Of a stretch of 64,000 bases of DNA, positions 51,733-61,602 are shown in pieces. Position 1 is the first letter of the stretch. The number at the start of each line of letters is the position of its first letter. Origin of the DNA: Tetrapisispora phaffii CBS 4417 (lineage: Eukaryota; Ascomycota; Saccharomycetes; Saccharomycetales; Saccharomycetaceae). A model generated the notes under the pieces. The model had not been told where the DNA came from and made no database searches. It saw only the letters and a program-made list of their open reading frames with translations. The position numbers were made by a program, and so were the translations under genes. The DNA lies in assembly GCF_000236905.1 (NCBI RefSeq), contig NC_016532.1, positions 124,001-188,000 of the forward strand, in the 5' to 3' direction.

Positions 51733-52935
51733 ATGTCTGCATTTAGAAGAGAAGATGATCAGAAGCTGAAATTTAAAACCTCTAAAAAACTGAAGGTCAC
51801 TGCCACTTTTGAAGCCATGGACTTGAAAGATGATTTATTGAAAGGTGTTTATCTGTATGGGTTTGAGGCTCCTTCAGCTATTCAGTCCCGTGCAATTACT
51901 CAGATTATTTCAGGTACAGATGTCATTGCTCAGGCCCAATCTGGTACCGGTAAGACCGCTACTTTCACAATTGGTATGTTACAGGTCATTGACTTAAAAC
52001 GTAAAGATTTGCAAGCATTAATTTTATCGCCAACGAGAGAGTTGGCTACGCAAATTAATCAAGTCGTAACTAACTTAGGAGATTACATGAATGTACAATC
52101 ATACGCAATGACTGGTGGTAAAACTATGAAAGATGATTTAAAAAAGATGAATAAGAGTGGTTGCCAGGTTGTGAGTGGAACACCAGGTAGAGTTCTCGAT
52201 ATGATTAAAAGACAATTGATAAGCACTAGAAATGTGCAAATGTTGATTTTAGATGAAGCAGATGAATTACTGGGAGAACATTTAGGTTTTAAACAACAAA
52301 TTTATGAGATATTTGCTAAACTGCCATCTGCATGTCAAGTTGTTGTTGTCAGTGCTACTATGAGTAAAGATATAATAGAAGTAACCAAAAAATTTATGAG
52401 TGATCCAACAAAAATTTTAGTTAAGAGAGATGAAATCTCTTTAGAAGGTATCAAGCAATTTTATGTGAATGTCAGTAAAGAAGACTGGAAATTTGATACA
52501 TTATGTGATTTATATGATTCATTAACTATTACACAATGTGTCATTTTTTGTAATACTAAAAAGAAAGTCGATTGGTTATCTCAAAAATTAACTAGATCGA
52601 ACTTTTCAGTTATAGCAATGCATGGTGATATGAAACAGGAAGATAGAGACAAAGTCATGAATGATTTTAGAACAGGTACCTCCAGAGTTCTGATATCAAC
52701 AGATGTATGGGCTAGAGGTATTGATGTGCAACAAGTGTCACTAGTGATAAATTATGATTTACCTGAAAATATGGAAAACTATATTCACCGTATTGGTAGA
52801 AGTGGGAGATTTGGTAGAAAGGGTGTCTCTATTAATTTTGTAACTGACGAAGACTCCTCTAAACAAAAAGAAATAGAAAGACACTATAAAATAAAGATAA
52901 AACCAGTACCAGCTGATTTATCAACTCTAGCATAA
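51733..52935 (+). CDS. FAL1: eIF4A-like DEAD-box RNA helicase for 18S rRNA maturation
   Basis: The 400-residue product is a minimal DEAD-box helicase: AQSGTGKT (68-75), PTRELATQ (100-107), TPGR (150-153), DEAD (174-177), SAT (207-209) and HRIGRSGR near 355. Length equals S. cerevisiae Fal1 (YDR021W, 399 residues), relative of eIF4AIII, needed in the nucleolus for 40S processing. It lies between DAS2 and ATG31, as in S. cerevisiae. eIF4A (TIF1/2) is the alternative but position and the PAC/RRPE promoter favour FAL1. Confidence 0.95.
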   Translation: MSAFRREDDQKLKFKTSKKLKVTATFEAMDLKDDLLKGVYLYGFEAPSAIQSRAITQIISGTDVIAQAQSGTGKTATFTIGMLQVIDLKRKDLQALILSPTRELATQINQVVTNLGDYMNVQSYAMTGGKTMKDDLKKMNKSGCQVVSGTPGRVLDMIKRQLISTRNVQMLILDEADELLGEHLGFKQQIYEIFAKLPSACQVVVVSATMSKDIIEVTKKFMSDPTKILVKRDEISLEGIKQFYVNVSKEDWKFDTLCDLYDSLTITQCVIFCNTKKKVDWLSQKLTRSNFSVIAMHGDMKQEDRDKVMNDFRTGTSRVLISTDVWARGIDVQQVSLVINYDLPENMENYIHRIGRSGRFGRKGVSINFVTDEDSSKQKEIERHYKIKIKPVPADLSTLA

Positions 52936-52983
52936 TCCCTAGGAACAAATTTACCAGGAAATAGTTTTTATATAAATATCATT

Positions 52984-53481
52984 TTAATTTAGGTCAATTA
53001 ATTCTTCAATTTGTTCATTCTGAATCGCATATAATTTGATTAAATCCTCTAATGAGTATTGTTCTGGAATATGTTCAAATTCCTTGAACTGTGAAAGTAC
53101 CTTAAGCTCAATTTCTTTCTCTGAAATTTTAGGGTTAGTTGAATTCTCATTACATGATTTCTCTTTATATGACAATAATTCGTATTTATCACTTATCAAT
53201 TGAACCTTTTGCAATGAATTATCAGTGTCAAGATCAATAACAATTATATTCTCAATATCTAACTCATCTATGGTACCCTTTAAATTATTTATTTCAAGTT
53301 CATTATCATCATCTTCAAATATATATCTGATATTAGTAGGAAAACTTAGTGCTTTATTTAGATGATTATGACCCTTAAATAAATTCAAAGATGTCTCCTC
53401 AGCTTTATGCTGCCCTCCATTTTTGATGATGTGAGATATGTTAGTATCTAAAACGGTTATAACAGGAACCTCGAAATCCAT
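52984..53481 (-). CDS. ATG31: Autophagy protein Atg31
   Basis: The 165-residue product matches S. cerevisiae Atg31 (YDR022C, 196 residues) in three blocks: FPTNIRYIFEDDDNELEI, IVIDLDTDNSLQKVQLISDKYELLS, and the C-terminal LEDLIKLYAIQNEQIEEL. Atg31 bridges Atg29 and Atg17 in the scaffold that organises the phagophore assembly site. I chose ATG 53481 (MDFEVPVITVLD). The open frame runs further upstream, but that part crosses the tRNA gene and is not conserved. The shorter length reflects a reduced central acidic linker. Confidence 0.93.
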   Translation of the reverse strand: MDFEVPVITVLDTNISHIIKNGGQHKAEETSLNLFKGHNHLNKALSFPTNIRYIFEDDDNELEINNLKGTIDELDIENIIVIDLDTDNSLQKVQLISDKYELLSYKEKSCNENSTNPKISEKEIELKVLSQFKEFEHIPEQYSLEDLIKLYAIQNEQIEELIDLN

Positions 53482-53655
53482 GAAGTAAATTAATATTGAT
53501 ACTATTGCTATTCTCCTTTTCAGCCAAAACCTAACAATGCAGGTCGTATTGTTAATGTTCTCAAATTTGTTCATATTCTTATCTATGATAATTGTAACTT
53601 TAAAAAGTATAAAAATATGTTTTGATAACATCAAATTGTAAAAAATATTATAGTA

Positions 53656-53729
53656 TGATCCAACCGAGGTTCGAACTCGGGATCTTCGCCGTGTAAAGGC
53701 GACGTCGTAAACCACTGGACCATTGGACC
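53656..53729 (-). tRNA. tRNA-Val (anticodon UAC)
   Basis: 74 nt, no intron. The acceptor stem GGTCCAA pairs with TTGGATC, one G-U, with discriminator A. The anticodon stem CGCC/GGCG carries loop TTTACAC (anticodon TAC). The T arm contains GTTCGAA between CCGAG and CTCGG. It is very close to S. cerevisiae tRNA-Val(UAC). It lies 175 bp upstream of the ATG31 ATG on the same strand. Confidence 0.96.
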
Positions 53730-54413
53730 TGTAAACAATATTGGTCATTTAATTGCGGTAAATTAAATAACTAGGATATAAAAGAGAAATGTTAATATTT
53801 CTGTTAATAAGATTGTCCTTATCACAATTATTGTAGTGTATGTGACAGAACTAAGTGTTTATGATACTTTGAGTTCAGAACCAATTGATCACTTACTAGT
53901 GGGAAAGAAGGTTCTAGAAACAATCTTTAAAATGATAGATGAAAACTTTTCACTGCAATGTAAATGGCTACGTGATAAACCCAGATGTGAAATACAGCAC
54001 GAAAGATCTTAGGAGAATAACCGAACAAGTAATGTGTTCACTCAAGCATGAGATAACTTATATATTAAGAGGACATCTTACTCTATTTAGAATTGTTTAA
54101 ACTTACTAATAAAAGACCAATCGATTATTTAACTATTCCGCAGATGGACTACTCGAAAGCAACTGAAGTGACTAATGACACTAACTTAAAACGTTGGTTC
54201 TAACCAACATAAGCTTGTTTCTCTACATCTAGTATCTATTATAACTGTAGTTCAGAAATTAGCAAGTCCCGCAATAACTGTGGCACTTGATAAGAAAACT
54301 CTATGACGGTAAACATATTATTGTTAATATAGGAGAAGCATTTTGTTCGATTTAAAACTAATAATTAAGTAATTATATATCTCAGTTTTTACATAGCAAT
54401 CAGTAACAATCGA
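53730..54413. other. Spacer upstream of the tRNA gene
   Basis: 684 bp with no gene. It is a typical place for solo LTRs in yeasts, but I see no clear LTR ends or target-site duplication. A 7-bp palindrome (GTTGGTT-CT-AACCAAC) is at 54193-54208. Confidence 0.4.
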
Positions 54414-55805
54414 TTAATAATAAGAAATGATGAATTTCTTTTCATGTAAATTTCTTTTATTCTCTATATCTTGAATAACTTTATCCTGGAAATAATTTAA
54501 ATCATCGTTGAACTCAGGGTTCCAAGGACTAACCCCACTGAACTGAGAGTCTATTATTTCAACTTCGTTGGATTCTTTATCCTTTAGTGATATAGCGTCT
54601 CTTTGAGCAGGCTCATCGATTAACTCGTTTTTAACTACATGTATAGTTAATGTGTCACTGCTTACATCATAAGAACATCTCTTAGCTGCATTTGATATTC
54701 TTAATTGCATGGTTTCTGTATCACTATATCCCTCTTTTGAATCTCCTGAGTCTGGTGATTCAGTTGAGTTAAATATATAATAATCTGGCTTAGGTAATTC
54801 ATCGGAATCTGACAGGTCCTTGCCAATTTTTTGAATACCTGAATGGGTTTGGGCTTTAGATGATGGTATACTATCAAGCATATATGAATTAATATCATCG
54901 ACATACTTTTCTTTAGCTTCAATTTTGTTATCAGACTTAGCGTTCTCTATGTCATTTGTACCTGTAAGATATTTATTGGGTGTTTTAATAATAGAATTAA
55001 ATCCTGTCTCGGGTTCTAGTTCTTTTGTACTTTTATCTGAGTCATAAATTGGATTATCTACATCTTCATTATTTTGACTATTGACATCGCTTTCGGATTT
55101 ACTGTTTATTTTACCATTATCTAATTTATCTGAATTATCAAGGGAAGAATCATTATCTTTCATTATTATTGGTGGGTTCCCTGAAGTTGCATTTAACATA
55201 GTTTCATCTATTGAGATAAATCTTAAATTCTTATACTCCTTTATGTCAGAGTACTCATTTTTTCTGTCATTAAAATATTGATAATGGAAATGTTTTGCAT
55301 TGAGTCTAGAATAATAGTTTTGGAACACAGATGATTCATTTAAAATATTGCCGGAAAACACTCTACCCATCGAATGATCAAACAATTCATTTAAGTCATT
55401 TGTGTTTGTGTGATATTTATCAAAACATGTAGAGGGTTCTTTCATATTTTTTATATAATCTTCTATATCTGTGCTATTATTATTTACATCATTGACTGCG
55501 TTAGAATAATTGTTTGATAATTTAAATTTATGGAAATTCTTTTTCAAATGTTTTCTTATACTAGTTTTATTATATTGATCTGGCAATATTGAGTTGTCAT
55601 TAGATTGTTTATCACTTGCCAAGTTTCTTGAACTGTTATCGATGTCAAGCGATATATCAATGAACTCAGTTGGCAATTGAGATATAGGTGTGTCATCTAA
55701 TGGTTTATCATAAAATGAATGAAACCACTTTTTCAATTGATTTCTTTTTGAAGACTTTGTGGGAGTTGAATGATTCAAATTTGTTGTTCCAACTTGGACT
55801 TGCAT
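54414..55805 (-). CDS. Low-complexity protein, possible GIP1 ortholog
   Basis: The 463-residue product is rich in Asn, Ser, Asp and Lys, with no folded domain I can name. The N-terminus is basic (STPTKSSKRNQLKKWFHSF). KNLRF at 192-196 resembles a PP1 docking motif of the RVxF type. The C-terminal third contains TLTIHVVKNELIDEP and SQFSGVSPWNPEFNDDLN. It lies beside ZTA1 (YBR046C) in the same orientation as S. cerevisiae GIP1 (YBR045C, 573 residues), a sporulation-specific Glc7 targeting subunit. Other local genes (QDR3, TCM62, SES1) are excluded by their very different proteins. A CACAAAA motif at 56034-56040 resembles a middle sporulation element. GIP1 is inference from position. Confidence 0.5.
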   Translation of the reverse strand: MQVQVGTTNLNHSTPTKSSKRNQLKKWFHSFYDKPLDDTPISQLPTEFIDISLDIDNSSRNLASDKQSNDNSILPDQYNKTSIRKHLKKNFHKFKLSNNYSNAVNDVNNNSTDIEDYIKNMKEPSTCFDKYHTNTNDLNELFDHSMGRVFSGNILNESSVFQNYYSRLNAKHFHYQYFNDRKNEYSDIKEYKNLRFISIDETMLNATSGNPPIIMKDNDSSLDNSDKLDNGKINSKSESDVNSQNNEDVDNPIYDSDKSTKELEPETGFNSIIKTPNKYLTGTNDIENAKSDNKIEAKEKYVDDINSYMLDSIPSSKAQTHSGIQKIGKDLSDSDELPKPDYYIFNSTESPDSGDSKEGYSDTETMQLRISNAAKRCSYDVSSDTLTIHVVKNELIDEPAQRDAISLKDKESNEVEIIDSQFSGVSPWNPEFNDDLNYFQDKVIQDIENKRNLHEKKFIISYY

Positions 55806-55951
55806 TTTAATTGAGATCCGATTGTAGTAAAATAATTAAATATATGGCTTTTGTTATCTATGATTTGCAGATTATTTCACTATGTAGCATGTTCAGATTA
55901 TAGGTGACACTAATTAGAGTTTCTGTCATATTTTTTTATAGACAAACATTT

Positions 55952-55971
55952 NNNNNNNNNNNNNNNNNNNN
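55952..55971. other. Assembly gap (20 N) beside an (AT)n microsatellite
   Basis: Exactly 20 N, followed directly by a 31-bp AT dinucleotide run (55972-56002). The gap is probably caused by the repeat; true length unknown. Confidence 0.95.

Positions 55972-56002
<31 letters not shown>
55972..56002. repeat. (AT)n microsatellite
   Basis: About 15 AT units abutting the N gap, in the upstream region of the 54414-55805 gene. Confidence 0.95.
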
Positions 56003-56003
<1 letters not shown>

Positions 56004-56083
56004 CGACTGCGGCCGGGAATAATATAAAGTTTACACAAAAAATAAAAATCAATAACTAGTGACAAATAAGAAATGACAATTAG

Positions 56084-57115
56084 TTATTGTGGAACCTTTA
56101 ATATAAGCTTACCTGTAGTTTTTCTACTTTCTAGGTCCATTGCAGCTTTTTTGTAGTCGCCTAATTGATATACCTTAGATATATTAATCTTCAACTCACC
56201 AGAATCCATCACCCTAATAAACTCTTTAGAATAATAATCCCATGATTCTTTTTCTTGTAAGTAACCGTAAAGCTGTGGTCTCACCAATTTAAGCACTTTC
56301 GGTGATAATCTGCTCAATGGAAATGGGGCAACTGGACCTGAGGCATTGCCAAATGAAACGAAGGTACCTTTTAGCCTCAATACCTTCATGGATGTCTCAA
56401 ACGTATCCTTGCCAATTGAGTCAAAGACAGCTTCCACACCTTTACCATTTGTGTATTCATTGACTTTTTCGACAATATCATCGGTACTGCTGTTAATTAA
56501 GTGTTTAGCGCCGTGTAATTTTGCTAATTGTAATTTATCATCCGAAGAAGCAACAGCGATGACAGTAGCTCCAATTTTGGTAATTAATTGATCAAAAATC
56601 AAACCAACTCCACCTGCAGCTGCATACACTAAGATATTGTCATTTTTTTTAACTTTGTATGATTCTCTGATGAAAGTCATAACAGTTAATACATTGATCA
56701 ACGATGCACAATATTTTTGAAATAATTCATCAGTCAATTCTTCTTCAATGTAAAATTTTGACATATTTATAATTGGACTTTTTGCTGAAACCTTTGTAAA
56801 CTGTGCCATTGAGCTATTGCCAATATATGCAACGGAATCACCAACTTTATAATCATGAGCCATTCTCCTCCCTACGTATACAACAGTCCCAACAGCTTCT
56901 CTTCCTAGAATATAAGGATGTTCACAAGGATATATACCTTTTCTGAAATAAGCCTCAATGAAATTGACTCCAGAATATTTATTCTTTACTAAAATTTCAT
57001 CATCTTTGATATCATCAGGGACAGGATAGTCAGTGACGTACTTGATAGTATCGTAACCTTCACTTATATCATCAATCAGCACCACTTCTTGTGTTTTAGG
57101 TAATTCTACGGACAT
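56084..57115 (-). CDS. ZTA1: NADPH-dependent quinone reductase (zeta-crystallin type)
   Basis: The 343-residue product is a zinc-free medium-chain reductase. Blocks include NKYSGVNFIEAYFRKGIYP, LGREAVGTVV, the nucleotide-binding AAAGGVG (165-171), and GKGVEAVFDSIGKDTFE. It reduces quinones with NADPH and is linked to oxidative stress in S. cerevisiae (Zta1, YBR046C, 334 residues). The catalytic and structural Cys clusters of ADH1 are absent, as expected. It is divergent from RPS11 across a 1.1-kb spacer. Confidence 0.94.
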   Translation of the reverse strand: MSVELPKTQEVVLIDDISEGYDTIKYVTDYPVPDDIKDDEILVKNKYSGVNFIEAYFRKGIYPCEHPYILGREAVGTVVYVGRRMAHDYKVGDSVAYIGNSSMAQFTKVSAKSPIINMSKFYIEEELTDELFQKYCASLINVLTVMTFIRESYKVKKNDNILVYAAAGGVGLIFDQLITKIGATVIAVASSDDKLQLAKLHGAKHLINSSTDDIVEKVNEYTNGKGVEAVFDSIGKDTFETSMKVLRLKGTFVSFGNASGPVAPFPLSRLSPKVLKLVRPQLYGYLQEKESWDYYSKEFIRVMDSGELKINISKVYQLGDYKKAAMDLESRKTTGKLILKVPQ

Positions 57116-58247
57116 ATTTGTCGTACACTATTGATAGCTTTTATTATTTGACAAGAAAATATATGATAAAACAATTTTTAGAGTGTCAATACATATATAT
57201 ATGTATATATATCTATGAAATGACAATCAGATGTTATTTTAGTCGTTATTTTATGTTAGCATTTTAATAAAAAAATAAGAGAATTGGAAAACCCAAAGTG
57301 AGTAAACTAATTGCAACAAGCTTGATACTTGAAGGAATGGAAAGCTATTTATTGCAGCCTTACATTGTCGTCACAAGCATCCATTAGCATGGGTTATATT
57401 AATATTAATGCCTTTCATGATCAAGTTATTAAATGCCCCTGTTCTTTCTTTTGCAGAAAGTACCTTTTTTAGGAACAGTTGAACGTTCCTTAAGGGCGGT
57501 TTAAGCATAAAACAGTCACATGAAAACTAACATCCGAACATCCCACAATTTTTTATTTTTATTTTTTTGTTTTTTATTTTTTGTTTGCGGACCACTTTTC
57601 ATTCGGAATCGTGTTAAACCTCAGAAGATATCCTTGATGAGGACGCGCTGGATTGTTTTAGAAGGCGCTGTGTTTTGGTTTTATGTACTATACACCCCAC
57701 TCTCTTGCTAATGCGTCAAGTAACATCCAGTCTAGAAGTGGTCTCTCTGGACAGAGCGCTAGTTCTGTTTAGCTGGGGCAACCGTTTCTACTGCCTAGAG
57801 AGTTTGTTTTCTAAGCTGGCTTCTTCTAGTTTAGGCTCGCGTCGTTGACGTTTCACTCCCTCCAGTTAGCCCGCAACTGTTTATTTTCTTCAGTAACTGA
57901 AATTGTTCACTTGAACTGCTCATCTCACAATACTAAATCTTTTAACCACGTTTGTTCTCATAATGAATTTTTCACCAAAGACTAATGAACAATGTTAATA
58001 GTTTTTTCACTTGATGATGCCTTCAGTATACACTACTTTTTCCATATCCAAGCTATTTTCAAATAACATTCATTATGTATTTTGTGATCTTTGTGCTGAT
58101 ATTCTAAAACTATATTATTATATTAAAAATTATATCATCGTACTGTATCTAATTGTATATAAAACAGACCTTCTTCTAAACAGCATACAGTTTCGTTTTG
58201 TTTTGTTTTGACATAAAAGAACTAATAGAAATCAAGAATCCCTAAAG
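57116..58247. other. ZTA1-RPS11 divergent promoter region
   Basis: 1.13 kb without a supported protein gene. A Rap1-like site (57529-57541) followed at once by a T-rich tract (57549-57588) resembles ribosomal protein promoters. A GC-richer patch from about 57700 to 57880 is unassigned and could be leader or a small RNA. TATATAAAAC lies at 58155-58164. Confidence 0.45.
57529..57541 (+). promoter_or_regulatory. Rap1-like (HOMOL1/RPG) site of RPS11
   Basis: AACATCCGAACAT differs at one base from the Rap1 form AACATCCGTACAT. A T-rich tract follows immediately, the usual design of yeast ribosomal protein promoters. At about 700 bp it is far from the ATG. Confidence 0.45.
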
Positions 58248-59266
58248 ATGTCCACTGAATTGACTGTTCAATCTGAAAGAGCTTTCCAAAAGGTATGAAT
58301 AAGAACCTAATAGAATTATAGATAATTCTAATATGTGCATGAATATAAAATTGTTGTGCTACGCAAACAAGTTATTGGAGATAATATGAGAGATACGAGA
58401 GGTTTGTGGAGTTGAGAACAAGATAGTTTCACCAGTTGCACTATGCTGTATTTTCTTTTATTTGATTGCCACCAAAGATAAAAAAGGATATATATATATA
58501 TAGTAGAACTAAAATTAGTTATTGACAAATATAAAGACTTTTCATTAAACATCATAGAATGAACATCACTACACTTATCCGGTAAGAAAGAACAAGGTGT
58601 ACAATGTATGCTAAGATGCCGAGATGACTTGTTTCCAAAGAGCAATAACTAAGTAAATTTAAGAGCCGCAATCCATTGAATTTAGTTACCAGACCTCGAA
58701 TAAATTCATGTAATCTTCAACAATAATAACTAGTGTGCATGCAACTTTGTTTTTATGTCATCTGTGTTTTTTTTGAATTTTTTTTTACTTAACATATTTT
58801 GAACATTGTATCAATTATACAACATGTCAAATTTTAATTATAGCAACCACACATCTTCACTAACCCAAAGTTCAAGACTTCCAGAAGAACTAAGAGATGG
58901 TATAAGAACGTCGGTTTAGGTTTCAAGACCCCAAAGACTGCCATTGAAGGTACTTACATCGACAAGAAGTGTCCTTTCGTTGGTATGGTTTCTATCCGTG
59001 GTAAGATCTTAACCGGTACCGTTGTCTCCACCAAGATGCACCGTACTATTGTCATCAGAAGAGATTATTTACACTACGTTCCAAAGTACAACAGATTCGA
59101 AAAGAGACATAAGAACGTTTCCGTCCACGTCTCTCCAGCTTTCAGAGTTGAAGTTGGTGACATCGTTACTGCTGGTCAATGTAGACCAATCTCTAAGACT
59201 GTTAGATTCAACGTCTTAAAGGTTGCTTCTTCTTCTAAATCTAAGAAGCAATTCTCTAAATTTTAA
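58248..59266 (+). CDS. RPS11: 40S ribosomal protein uS17 (Rps11), one intron
   Basis: The gene is two exons, 58248-58292 (15 codons) and 58844-59266, giving 155 residues against 156 for S. cerevisiae Rps11A/B. Exon 1 encodes [15 protein letters not shown], identical to S. cerevisiae. Exon 2 carries on with [15 protein letters not shown] and the uS17 blocks [21 protein letters not shown] and [31 protein letters not shown]. The intron sits in the conserved place after codon 15, phase 0. It binds 18S rRNA in the small subunit. Position beside REB1 and ZTA1 agrees with RPS11B (YBR048W) or RPS11A (YDR025W). Confidence 0.97.
58293..58843 (+). other. RPS11 intron
   Basis: 551 nt, starting GTATGA and ending TTATAG. 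No TACTAAC branch site occurs anywhere in it. The best candidate is TACTTAAC at 58786-58793, about 50 nt before the 3' splice site. The flanking coding sequence and reading frame make the intron certain. Confidence 0.92.
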
Positions 59267-59610
59267 GTATTTTAAATCAAAAATCTTTTGAATTTTATCT
59301 ATAAAGAATGCCTCTTTTTACTACATATATAATATAATATATACTTTTGTATAATATATTAGAATATTAAGAAAAACTATTAATCTTATAATATTGTTTT
59401 CGATATTTATGTTCATTGTGTAATAGAATATTAATATCATTATATAATCTGGTTTTCAAAAAACTTAACAAAGTGAAAGATACAAACATGTTATTATAAT
59501 TTTACATAGGATGAATGAATTAAATACTGATACATTAACATTATAAAAATGATTGACTATATTATTAACAGAAAAAGGAAACTGAAAAGATGACTAGTAT
59601 TAACTTCCTA
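59267..59610. other. Convergent spacer RPS11-REB1
   Basis: 344 bp, very AT-rich, between two 3' ends. Nothing beyond terminator-like TATA-rich sequence is visible. Confidence 0.5.
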
Positions 59611-61602
59611 TTATTTGTTAGCAAAATGATCTTCAAAATTTACTAATAATTCCTTTGAAATATCATTTATGGTTTTATCCTTAATATTCTTAATTTTACT
59701 TCTCATTTTTTCATAACTTAATTTCACTTCTGAACCGTTTAAGTTTAAATCTGGTTTCAAAGCGGCTAGTTCTTCCCAATCAACCTGCGAATCCTCTGTG
59801 AATCCTAAATCAGCTAATTTCTGTAAAATCCATTTTTTATCAGAGCCGGACATAGAATCTACCTTTTCTAAGGCTTCTTTTCTCATCAATTTATTCCACT
59901 TGTAACGACATTGGATACGAGATCTGGTTCCACCCATCTTTTCACTTACAATTGTCCAATTGATGATATCTTTAAATGGTTTAGATTCTAATTGACTTCT
60001 GTAACTCTTGATTAAGTTTTCTAGAGCATCACCACTGACCCCACGATCTCTTGCTTGATCAGATTGTTCCTGTATGTATTTTTCATTTTGTAGATTATTA
60101 TCATTTAATATGGCTTCGATAACTTCTTTCAATTGTGTTTCTTCAGCTGCAGACCATTTATGAGAGGATCTATTTGGACCACATTTCACATAATTTCTCC
60201 AACGATCTCTACAATCTTCTGGCATTCTACCTAAGGCTTTACCAATTTCTGACCATTGTCCTTCTTTTTCCACACATAATTTTGCTAGTTCTTTTTCTTC
60301 TTCGGCGTTCCATTTACCTCTTTGTTCGAAAATATGATACTTTCTACGAACATGTTTATAAATAGATGATCTTGTTCTGTAAGGTAAAACTTTGCAAATA
60401 TTAATCCAGAAATCGTCCTTTCGACGTTCATTGCTCCAAATTCTTTCACAAACATCACGTCTAGTCATGCCTTTTATTTTTTGATATTCATCTACAAATT
60501 GTTCTAAAGCAGATTCCTCTGAACTATCAAATGATTTCCCACTAGTTTGAGATGATGCAGGAATAGTTTCTGAAGCCTTTGCTGCTGCACTATTGATTAG
60601 TTCAGACATATCGCCCATTAAATCATAATCTGCTGATTCACCATCTTTTGGCAAAACTTCACGATATTCTTGCTTTGACTCTTTATTTGATTTATTATTT
60701 TTAATATCTTTATGTTCAGCCTCGAGGGAAGCAATTTGAGCATGAGCATAAACAGCAGCAGCTTCAAGATCTAGCTTTTTATTTTTATGATTGTCATGAT
60801 CTCCACCATCTGTGTTTAGATATTGTTGGAAATCAGGATTTTGACTAATAGAGTCTGATTCTATGATTGCTTTTCTTACAAGGTTTTCATTAGCGTTAAT
60901 ACTATTCAATTCAACATCTGAATTGGTTGCAGCGGAATCCTTTTCATTCAATTTCAATTCATCTTTATTTGATTCATCAACTTCATCTAGAGTTGCTAGT
61001 TCTGGATCGACAACCATAGAATCTTGGTCATCTTTCAATTGATTTGATAATTCTTCGTTTCTAATAGATTTCAGCTTCTTTCTAACTTTTTCATCCTCAT
61101 CTTCCGAACTACCTTCCGCAATTTCGCTATCATGGTCTAAATCTCTCTTTGATGACTTCTTAGATTTTCTTTGATTTCTTAGATTTTTCTTATCACGGTC
61201 ACTGTGTTTGTCCTTTTTCCTGTCATTATCGCTTCCAAATGCGGTCGCGATGGCCACGGCAGCTCTAGCAATAGAATCTTTAATAGTGTTATTATTATTG
61301 TTGTTGTTACCATTATTATTAGTAGTACTACTGCTACCGTTATCATTGGTATTGTCATTGTTCTTGGTACTGTCATCGTTCTTGTTACCGGATTCTATAT
61401 CCTCTTTCCCATTACCATATTTCAAAGCTTCATTCTTTAAAAACCAATCCACATCTGACAAATTGTTAGCAGCAGCATCGACATTATCTTCCTGCGATTG
61501 AACATCATTAGCGGAAGGAGAATGAGAACCGTCATTTTTCAATTCAGTATCATTCTTGATCCCATCTCCATCGTTCTTCCTAACAGCATCAACTTGATTC
61601 AT
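59611..61602 (-). CDS. REB1: Myb-type general regulatory factor Reb1
   Basis: The 663-residue product ends with Myb-type DNA-binding repeats. These include RRDVCERIWSNERRKDDFW, LPYRTRSSIYKHVRRKYH, GKWNAEEEKELAKLC, and GGTRSRIQCRYKWNKLM. The N-terminal 390 residues are acidic and low-complexity with an Asn run, but keep the Reb1 landmarks VDPELATLDE and DSISQNPDFQQYLNT. S. cerevisiae Reb1 (YBR049C) has 810 residues; the loss is mainly in the insert within the DNA-binding region and in the N-terminus. It binds CGGGTAA, excludes nucleosomes and terminates transcription. The ohnolog NSI1 (YDR026C) is less likely given these landmarks. Confidence 0.94.
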   Translation of the reverse strand: MNQVDAVRKNDGDGIKNDTELKNDGSHSPSANDVQSQEDNVDAAANNLSDVDWFLKNEALKYGNGKEDIESGNKNDDSTKNNDNTNDNGSSSTTNNNGNNNNNNNTIKDSIARAAVAIATAFGSDNDRKKDKHSDRDKKNLRNQRKSKKSSKRDLDHDSEIAEGSSEDEDEKVRKKLKSIRNEELSNQLKDDQDSMVVDPELATLDEVDESNKDELKLNEKDSAATNSDVELNSINANENLVRKAIIESDSISQNPDFQQYLNTDGGDHDNHKNKKLDLEAAAVYAHAQIASLEAEHKDIKNNKSNKESKQEYREVLPKDGESADYDLMGDMSELINSAAAKASETIPASSQTSGKSFDSSEESALEQFVDEYQKIKGMTRRDVCERIWSNERRKDDFWINICKVLPYRTRSSIYKHVRRKYHIFEQRGKWNAEEEKELAKLCVEKEGQWSEIGKALGRMPEDCRDRWRNYVKCGPNRSSHKWSAAEETQLKEVIEAILNDNNLQNEKYIQEQSDQARDRGVSGDALENLIKSYRSQLESKPFKDIINWTIVSEKMGGTRSRIQCRYKWNKLMRKEALEKVDSMSGSDKKWILQKLADLGFTEDSQVDWEELAALKPDLNLNGSEVKLSYEKMRSKIKNIKDKTINDISKELLVNFEDHFANK

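Noticed and set aside
53482..53748. N-terminal extension of ATG31 through the tRNA gene
   Set aside because: The extension overlaps the tRNA-Val gene and is not conserved; ATG 53481 fits the family.
53730..54413. Solo LTR next to the tRNA gene
   Set aside because: No pair of TG...CA ends with a target duplication could be found.
58328..58645. Minus-strand open frame inside the RPS11 intron
   Set aside because: No family resemblance; I also looked for box C/D snoRNA signals in the intron and found none that pair convincingly.
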